Shown: positions 4,651-9,682 of the stretch, one piece after another
Layout of the letters: the number at the start of each line of letters is the position of its first letter
How positions within the stretch are numbered: position 1 is the stretch's first letter
NCBI GenBank assembly: GCA_947057405.1
Contig: CAMSEJ010000065.1
Span: 1 to 9,682 of the forward strand
Direction of reading: 5' to 3'
DNA length: 9,682 nucleotides
From: an uncultured Roseburia sp.
Lineage (GTDB): Bacteria; Bacillota; Clostridia; Lachnospirales; Lachnospiraceae
Position numbers and translations under genes: made by a program
The notes under the pieces: generated by a model
Databases searched by the model: none
Told to the model about the DNA's origin: nothing
What the model saw: only the letters and a program-made list of their open reading frames with translations

Positions 4651-6180
4651 CTATTTGACGCTCTCTAAAAACCGCAGGAACGCCGCCCGGCCTTCTTCCG
4701 TACATTTATAAACGCCTGCATCCTCAAGCACCTCCGAGAATACCAGCCCAATCTCCGTTCTGACAATACCTTCTATATTATCCGCCGTAACGGACGAATA
4801 CTTCGGCAAAAATTCATCCACCCAGTCCGCATGCTTGGCAAGGGCTTCGTCTGCCCGCAAATCCGCACCTTCCAGAATCGCCTTTTGAAGCGCCGCCATC
4901 TCATCCTTTAACCTTGCCGGAAGCACCGCAAGCCCCATTACTTCAATCAGGCCGATATTTTCTTTCTTGATATGGTGCAGCTTCGCATGGGGATGATACA
5001 CGCCAAGCGGATGCTCTTTTGTCGTGATATTATTGCGCAGCACCAGATCCAGCTCAAACAGCTCCCCGCGCCTGCGCGCAATCGGGGTAATCGTATTGTG
5101 AGGCTCCCCGTCCGTCTCTGCAAACACAAACGCCGCCTCGTCCGTATATCCTCTCCATGCCAGCAAAATCCGGTCCGCCAGTTCGATCAGCCGTTCCCGG
5201 TTTGCACAGTCCAGACGGATCACGGACATCGGCCACTTCACAATGCCCGCCTTCACGTCCGAAAATCCCGCAAAAGAAATTTCCCGTTCCACCGGCGCCT
5301 TTGCCATGGCAAATTCATAGTTTCCGCCCTGAAAATGGTCATGGCTCAGAATCGATCCCCCGACAATCGGCAGATCCGCATTGGATCCGACAAAGTAATG
5401 CGGAAACTGCGCTACAAAATCCAAAAGCTTGCCGAATGTCGCCCGCTCGATTTTCATCGGCTTATGCTCGGAATGGAACACGATACAGTGCTCATTGTAA
5501 TATACATACGGCGAATACTGGAAAAACCAGTCGCTGTGGTTGATCGTAACCGGAATGACCCTGTGGTTCTGCCTGGCCGGATGGTTCACGCGCCCGGCAT
5601 AGCCTTCGTTCTCCCGGCAGAGCAGGCACTTCGGATAACCCGCCTGCTTTGCGAACTTCGCCGCAGCGATTGCCTTCGGATCCTTTTCCGGCTTAGACAG
5701 ATTCACCGTAATATCAAGCGTGCCGTACTCGGTATCCGCGGTCCATTTCAAATCCTTTTTGATGCGATATCTGCGGATATAATCCGTATCCCGGCTCAAT
5801 GAATAGAAATAATCCGTCGCCTCCTTCGGATCTTTTTCATACAGGCTCCGAAACCGGGCAATGACTTCGCTTGGCCGCGGCACCAGAAGGCCCATGATTT
5901 TTGTATCGAACAAATCCCGGTACACTACGCCGTTTTCTTCCGTTAATCCGTTTTCGTATGCATAATCCAGCATGTCTTTTAAAATGCCTTCCAATGCATC
6001 CTCCGCCTGCTGCCTTGTCATAGCGCCCTTACCGGCATGCGCCCGGACCGCTTCTTCTTCCATTTCATCCAGTCCGAATAATTCCAGCAGGCGGTTTACC
6101 GTAAAGATCGTATCCGCCGGTTCAATCAGCCCGGTTGCCAGCCCATAGTCTGTTAAATCCAAAATCCTCTCCAAAATCAT
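4651..6180 (-). CDS. galT: UDP-glucose--hexose-1-phosphate uridylyltransferase (class II GalT)
   Basis: GalT swaps the uridylyl group between UDP-glucose and galactose-1-phosphate in the Leloir pathway, in the cytoplasm. From the ATG at 6180 the protein has 509 residues, near the usual length of the Firmicutes class II form. Typical features are KCLLCRENEGYAGR (184-197), NHRVIPVTINHSDWFFQYSP (205-224) and GGSILSHDHFQGG (274-286) with the family's HDHFQGG signature. The frame extends upstream to a GTG at 6258, but that would overlap the reductase gene. The ATG at 6180 has AGGTGG six bases away and gives the expected start MILERILDLTDYGL. It lies 61 bases after the reductase stop and is probably co-transcribed with it. 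No galK or galE is seen here. Confidence 0.95.
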   Translation of the reverse strand: MILERILDLTDYGLATGLIEPADTIFTVNRLLELFGLDEMEEEAVRAHAGKGAMTRQQAEDALEGILKDMLDYAYENGLTEENGVVYRDLFDTKIMGLLVPRPSEVIARFRSLYEKDPKEATDYFYSLSRDTDYIRRYRIKKDLKWTADTEYGTLDITVNLSKPEKDPKAIAAAKFAKQAGYPKCLLCRENEGYAGRVNHPARQNHRVIPVTINHSDWFFQYSPYVYYNEHCIVFHSEHKPMKIERATFGKLLDFVAQFPHYFVGSNADLPIVGGSILSHDHFQGGNYEFAMAKAPVEREISFAGFSDVKAGIVKWPMSVIRLDCANRERLIELADRILLAWRGYTDEAAFVFAETDGEPHNTITPIARRRGELFELDLVLRNNITTKEHPLGVYHPHAKLHHIKKENIGLIEVMGLAVLPARLKDEMAALQKAILEGADLRADEALAKHADWVDEFLPKYSSVTADNIEGIVRTEIGLVFSEVLEDAGVYKCTEEGRAAFLRFLESVK

Positions 6181-6241
6181 ATGTTCCCACCTTTCCTGAA
6201 TCCCTGCGCCCAAAGCAAAAAACACATTTCCTCCGGACGCA

Positions 6242-7207
6242 TTATGTATCCCCTTCACTTAACCAGTTTAATTCTGCCGCATCCAGCTCCAGATCCAACG
6301 CTTTGATATCCGAAAGCATATTCTCTGCCGCAGACGCGGAACAGATTGCCATGGGATTTAACGGCTGCTGCAAAAGCCATGCCAGGGCAATCTGCGGCAC
6401 CGTGGCGCGTCTTTTGCCCGCGAGCCGTTCCGCACGCGCCAGACACTCCAGGTTCCGGGGGCAGAGATACCCCCGCACCCCGCAGGGATCCAAAAGCTCT
6501 GCCGCACGCTTTTTTTCGTTTGACGAAAATTTTCCGGACAAAAAGCCGTGCCCTAAGCTTGCATAAGCAAATACCTCCACGCCCTTGTCCTCGTACCAGG
6601 CCCGCTCCGCTTCATGCTCCCTGCCCGAAATATCCACATACCCAAAGCCCCAGGGATCCTCCTTTATCCTGACAAGGCTGTAGGCCGGACTTGATACGTC
6701 AAAGCCGAACATATCATGGGCATAGGCATATTCGTTTGCTTCGTCAATCCGCCCGTAACTCCAGTTTGAACCGCCGAATACGCCGATTTTGCCTTCCTCC
6801 CGCAATTCGTTCAGCGTTTCGACCAACGGCCCTGCGGGCACCCTCGGGTCGTCCCGGTGAAGCATATAGATATCCAGAAACGATGTTCCAAGCATCCGGA
6901 GGGACTGTTCGACATCCTCCCGGATGGCGCTCGGCGTTACACGCGGTTCGTTCGAGCCCGGCAGCGGGTGCGCCCCTTTGGACAGAATGACCACCCTGTC
7001 CCGGCAGTCCCGCGCCGCTATCCATTCGCCAAGCGATTTTTCTGCCATACCGTAGGCCCTTGCGGTGTCAAATGTGTTGATTCCTGCCGCAAATACCTTA
7101 TCCAGCAGCCCAAACACATTTTCTCCCCGCATCATTGCCGGAGCGGCGGTTCCAAATACAATGCGCGAAACCGGGTTTTTTACATCCGTTATATTTTTAT
7201 ATTCCAT
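6242..7207 (-). CDS. Aldo/keto reductase
   Basis: The 321-residue product is an NAD(P)H-dependent aldo/keto reductase, expected to be a cytoplasmic TIM barrel that reduces carbonyl groups. The catalytic tetrad is visible: D47 in NTFDTARAYG with Y52, K77 in VILSKGAHP and H117 in IYMLHRDDP. The late motif FGGSNWSYGRIDEA follows in the usual place. The ATG at 7207 has AGGAGG six bases upstream, so it is preferred to the 14-residue-longer frame start at 7249. The gene is upstream of galT on the same strand with a short gap. That may link it to sugar metabolism, but the true substrate cannot be read from the sequence. Confidence 0.92.
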   Translation of the reverse strand: MEYKNITDVKNPVSRIVFGTAAPAMMRGENVFGLLDKVFAAGINTFDTARAYGMAEKSLGEWIAARDCRDRVVILSKGAHPLPGSNEPRVTPSAIREDVEQSLRMLGTSFLDIYMLHRDDPRVPAGPLVETLNELREEGKIGVFGGSNWSYGRIDEANEYAYAHDMFGFDVSSPAYSLVRIKEDPWGFGYVDISGREHEAERAWYEDKGVEVFAYASLGHGFLSGKFSSNEKKRAAELLDPCGVRGYLCPRNLECLARAERLAGKRRATVPQIALAWLLQQPLNPMAICSASAAENMLSDIKALDLELDAAELNWLSEGDT

Positions 7208-7278
7208 GTAAAACCTCCTGTTTATGGTTCCCTGCCCACGGCACGGCAAAAAACCGAAACGCCTCTTCCCCTTGTTCT

Positions 7279-7307
7279 ATTTTGACACCAAACGGCATAA
7301 AATGCAA
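7279..7307 (-). promoter_or_regulatory. Weak candidate promoter for the reductase-galT pair
   Basis: TTGCAT (7307-7302), a 17-base spacer and CAAAAT (7284-7279) lie in the 123-base gap between the aminotransferase stop and the reductase start. Both boxes are weak matches. No convincing terminator follows the aminotransferase, so read-through is also possible. Confidence 0.22.
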
Positions 7308-7330
7308 TCTATTTTCACCGGTTTTTCCCG

Positions 7331-8614
7331 TTATTCGGCAAGCAGCTTCTCTACGCTCGCCAGTTTTACACATACCACAAAAATTCTCGTCGCCGTTTCC
7401 AGATCCTGAAGGCTCGGATACGTCGGCGCGATCCGGATCACCGAATCCTTCGGATCCTTCCCATACGGGAACGGCGCTCCTGCCGGGGTCATCACAACGC
7501 CTGCCTTTTTTGCCATTGCAACAATCTCCTTTGCGCATCCTTCCATCGCTTCATAGCAGATGAAATAGCCGCCTTTCGGAGAATACCAGCTCCCGACTCC
7601 CCGCTCGCCCAGCTCTTCGTTTAATATATTTAACACCATTTCAAATTTGGGGCGCAAAATTTGAGCATGTTTTTTCATATGCTCCGTAATACCGTGGATA
7701 TTCCGGAAAAAGCGCACATGGCGCAGCTGGTTTACCTTGTCGTAGCCGATGGTCTGCACCATAAGCTGTTTTTTAATGTATTCCAGGTTGTTGGCGGAAG
7801 CGGCAATAGCGGCTACGCCCGAGCCAGGGAAGCTGATTTTGGAGGTGGAGCAGAATTTGTACACCAGATCCGGATTGCCCGCCCGCTTGCATTCCGCAAA
7901 AATCTCAATCGGATTGTCATGGTCGATATCATACAGATGATGCACCCCGTATGCATTGTCCCAGTAAATCCGGAAATCCTTTGCCGCAGGCTTTAACCGG
8001 GCAAAGCGGCGCACCGTTTCGTCGGAATAGGTGATGCCCTGGGGATTGGAATACTTCGGCACGCACCAGATGCCCTTGATCGCGTCGTCGCTTGCCACCA
8101 GCTGTTCCACCATGTCCATATCCGGGCCGGTGGGTAGCATCGGAACGTTGATCATTTCGATTCCGAAATGCTCCGTAATCGTAAAGTGCCTGTCATATCC
8201 CGGCACGGGACACAAAAATTTCACCTTGTCCAGCTTACACCACGGGGTGCTGCCCATTACACCGTGCGTCATGGAACGGGAAACGGTATCATACATGATA
8301 TTCAGGCTGGAATTGCCGTAAATCATGATGTTGTCCGGATTGCATTCAATCATATCCCCTAAAAGCACCTTCGCCTCCTGGATGCCGTCCACTACGCCAT
8401 AATTGCGGCAGTCCGTCCCGTCGTCGCAGGCGAGGTTCACGCCGCTGTGCAGAACGTCCATCAGCTCCATCGAAAGATCCAGCTGTTCTGCGGACGGCTT
8501 TCCCCTTGACATATCCAGCTGCAGCCCCCTCATCTGATATTTCCTGTATTCTTTTTCCAGTTCGTTCTTCTCCTGCAATAATTCTTCCCTTGTCAGTTCC
8601 GGAAATGCTTTCAT
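7331..8614 (-). CDS. PLP-dependent aminotransferase, aspartate aminotransferase-like (subgroup Ic type)
   Basis: The 427-residue protein matches the MocR-like or 'subgroup Ic' aspartate aminotransferases, fold type I PLP enzymes that move an amino group between aspartate (or a related acid) and 2-oxoglutarate. The start, with GLQLDMSRGKPSAEQLDL (30-47), is typical of the group. Motifs include YSNPQG (188-193) with N190, the cofactor-binding YWDNAYG (217-223) with D219 and Y222, the Schiff-base lysine K259 in STSKISFPGSG (256-266) and R394 in IRIAPTYP for the substrate carboxylate. AGGAGG lies seven bases before the ATG at 8614 and overlaps the rarA stop, so the two genes are probably co-transcribed and perhaps coupled. 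Aspartate as the substrate is inferred from family likeness. Confidence 0.92.
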   Translation of the reverse strand: MKAFPELTREELLQEKNELEKEYRKYQMRGLQLDMSRGKPSAEQLDLSMELMDVLHSGVNLACDDGTDCRNYGVVDGIQEAKVLLGDMIECNPDNIMIYGNSSLNIMYDTVSRSMTHGVMGSTPWCKLDKVKFLCPVPGYDRHFTITEHFGIEMINVPMLPTGPDMDMVEQLVASDDAIKGIWCVPKYSNPQGITYSDETVRRFARLKPAAKDFRIYWDNAYGVHHLYDIDHDNPIEIFAECKRAGNPDLVYKFCSTSKISFPGSGVAAIAASANNLEYIKKQLMVQTIGYDKVNQLRHVRFFRNIHGITEHMKKHAQILRPKFEMVLNILNEELGERGVGSWYSPKGGYFICYEAMEGCAKEIVAMAKKAGVVMTPAGAPFPYGKDPKDSVIRIAPTYPSLQDLETATRIFVVCVKLASVEKLLAE

Positions 8615-8625
8615 GTTGATTCCTC

Positions 8626-9682
8626 CTAGTTATTTTTCGATTGCCGGCAGTTTTCGTCCGTTTCCTTCTTTTTGAATTGCTCCAGGCTCCCAAGGTAGGA
8701 GCGCACCTGCTTTTCGTAGCCGTTTTCGGTAGGCAGGTAAAACCGTTCGCCGGACAGCTCGTCCGGCAGATACTGCTGCTCCACGTAATGCCCGGGAAAA
8801 TCATGCGCATACCGGTACCCGATCCCGCGCCCCAATTTGCCCGCCGACCGGTAGCTTGCATCCATAAGGTGTACCGGCACCGAAGCCGTCCCGGACGTTT
8901 TCACCCGGTCCATTGCCCGGTTGACTGCCAGATACGACGCATTGCTTTTGGGCGCGGTGGCTACGTATGCAGCCGCTTCCGCAAGAATAATCCGCGCTTC
9001 CGGCATTCCCACGCGCTCCACGGCAAGAGATGCGGAGACCGCGACGCTTAACGCGCCCGGATCCGCCATTCCCACGTCCTCCGAAGCGCAGATTAGAATA
9101 CGCCTTGCAATAAACCGGATGTCTTCGCCCGCGACAAGCATCCGGGCAAGATAATAGATTGCGGCGTCCGGATCGGACCCGCGCATGCTTTTGATAAACG
9201 CGGATATCACATCGTAATGGTTGTCCCCACTTTTGTCGTAGCGGACCGCACGCTTTTGGATGCATTCCTCCGCTACAGATAAGGTAATGCGGATCGTCTG
9301 GTCCGCATCCCGCCCGGTTGTTAATATTCCCAGCTCAACGGCATTTAACGCCGCCCTTGCGTCGCCGTCCGCCGCATCTGCCAGAAAATCCAGCGCTTCC
9401 TCTTCTATCACTGCCCCAAAGGCTCCCATGCCCTTTTCCCGGTCCGTCACCGCACGCCGCAGCAGCGCTTTGATGTCCTCTGCCGAAAGCGGCTTCAATT
9501 CAAAAATCACCGAACGGGACAAAAGCGCCCCGTTGACTTCAAAATAGGGATTCTCAGTTGTAGCGCCGATAAGAATGACCGTTCCGTCTTCTACAAAGGG
9601 CAGCAGATAATCTTGTTGACTTTTATTAAAACGGTGGATTTCGTCAATAAACAAAATGGTCTTTTTTCCATACATGCCCAGT
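8626..9682 (-). CDS. rarA: Replication-associated recombination protein A (RarA/MgsA), 5' truncated by the window
   Basis: This is an AAA+ ATPase of the RarA/MgsA (WRNIP1) family, which acts at stalled replication forks and is related to clamp-loader subunits. The frame is open through the right edge, so the N-terminus with the Walker A loop (roughly 90-100 residues by family length) is missing. What is present: Walker B TILFIDEIHRFNKSQQDYLL, sensor 1 GATTEN, the arginine-finger region LLSRSVIFEL, and the C-terminal family markers EDVGMADP, NRAMDRV and YRYAHDFPGHYVEQQYLPDE. The TAG stop (8628-8626) sits against the ribosome binding site of the aminotransferase, 11 bases before its ATG. The methionine at 9675 is internal, not a start. 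Confidence 0.95.
   Translation of the reverse strand, partial: LGMYGKKTILFIDEIHRFNKSQQDYLLPFVEDGTVILIGATTENPYFEVNGALLSRSVIFELKPLSAEDIKALLRRAVTDREKGMGAFGAVIEEEALDFLADAADGDARAALNAVELGILTTGRDADQTIRITLSVAEECIQKRAVRYDKSGDNHYDVISAFIKSMRGSDPDAAIYYLARMLVAGEDIRFIARRILICASEDVGMADPGALSVAVSASLAVERVGMPEARIILAEAAAYVATAPKSNASYLAVNRAMDRVKTSGTASVPVHLMDASYRSAGKLGRGIGYRYAHDFPGHYVEQQYLPDELSGERFYLPTENGYEKQVRSYLGSLEQFKKKETDENCRQSKNN

Noticed and set aside
4972..5802. A 276-residue plus-strand frame.
   Set aside because: It is fully antisense to galT, whose motifs are clear; open shadow frames come from the codon bias.
6181..6258. A longer galT starting at GTG 6258.
   Set aside because: The extra 26 residues overlap the reductase gene and do not fit the family N-terminus. 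The ATG at 6180 has a good ribosome binding site.

Overview
The window looks like one end of a contig from a gut-type Lachnospiraceae bacterium (Bacillota, Clostridia). This rests on the protein types seen: a class II GalT, a subgroup Ic-like aspartate aminotransferase, RarA, a NodB-type deacetylase with an N-terminal anchor, and a kinase/PqqD/nucleotidyltransferase cassette. Good AGGAGG-type ribosome binding sites and hairpin plus T-run terminators agree with this. The genus cannot be fixed from sequence alone. Bases 1-47 are not biological: they match the Illumina P5 side of a library adapter, including an 8-base i5 index, so genomic sequence starts at about base 48.

All seven credible genes are on the minus strand, so the window reads from right to left. 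At the right edge rarA (replication-associated AAA+ ATPase) enters truncated. Its stop codon lies inside the ribosome binding site of a PLP-dependent aspartate-type aminotransferase. After a 123-base gap come an aldo/keto reductase and galT (UDP-glucose--hexose-1-phosphate uridylyltransferase), 61 bases apart and probably co-transcribed. A good terminator follows galT, and a second hairpin plus T8 lies between it and the next gene.

The next block is a membrane-anchored polysaccharide deacetylase and then, 51 bases on with no visible terminator, a three-gene cassette. It encodes an HPr-kinase-like P-loop kinase, a small PqqD-family protein (a RiPP recognition element fold) and an NTP_transf_5 nucleotidyltransferase. 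The last two overlap by four bases, and a clear terminator starts at the last stop codon. Related kinase, RRE and nucleotidyltransferase genes accompany some Firmicutes lasso-peptide clusters (paeninodin type). Here there is no cyclase, protease, radical SAM enzyme or credible precursor gene. The cassette is the most interesting item in the window: the parts of a peptide or small-molecule tailoring system without a visible substrate.

Beyond the terminator, bases 48-639 carry no credible gene but are rich in repeats. There are two tandem copies of a roughly 113-base unit, then a roughly 280-base inverted-repeat element with two hairpins nested in its loop. A 22-base piece of the tandem unit recurs almost exactly in the galT terminator, so this is a dispersed repeat family. 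The contig may have ended here because of these repeats.
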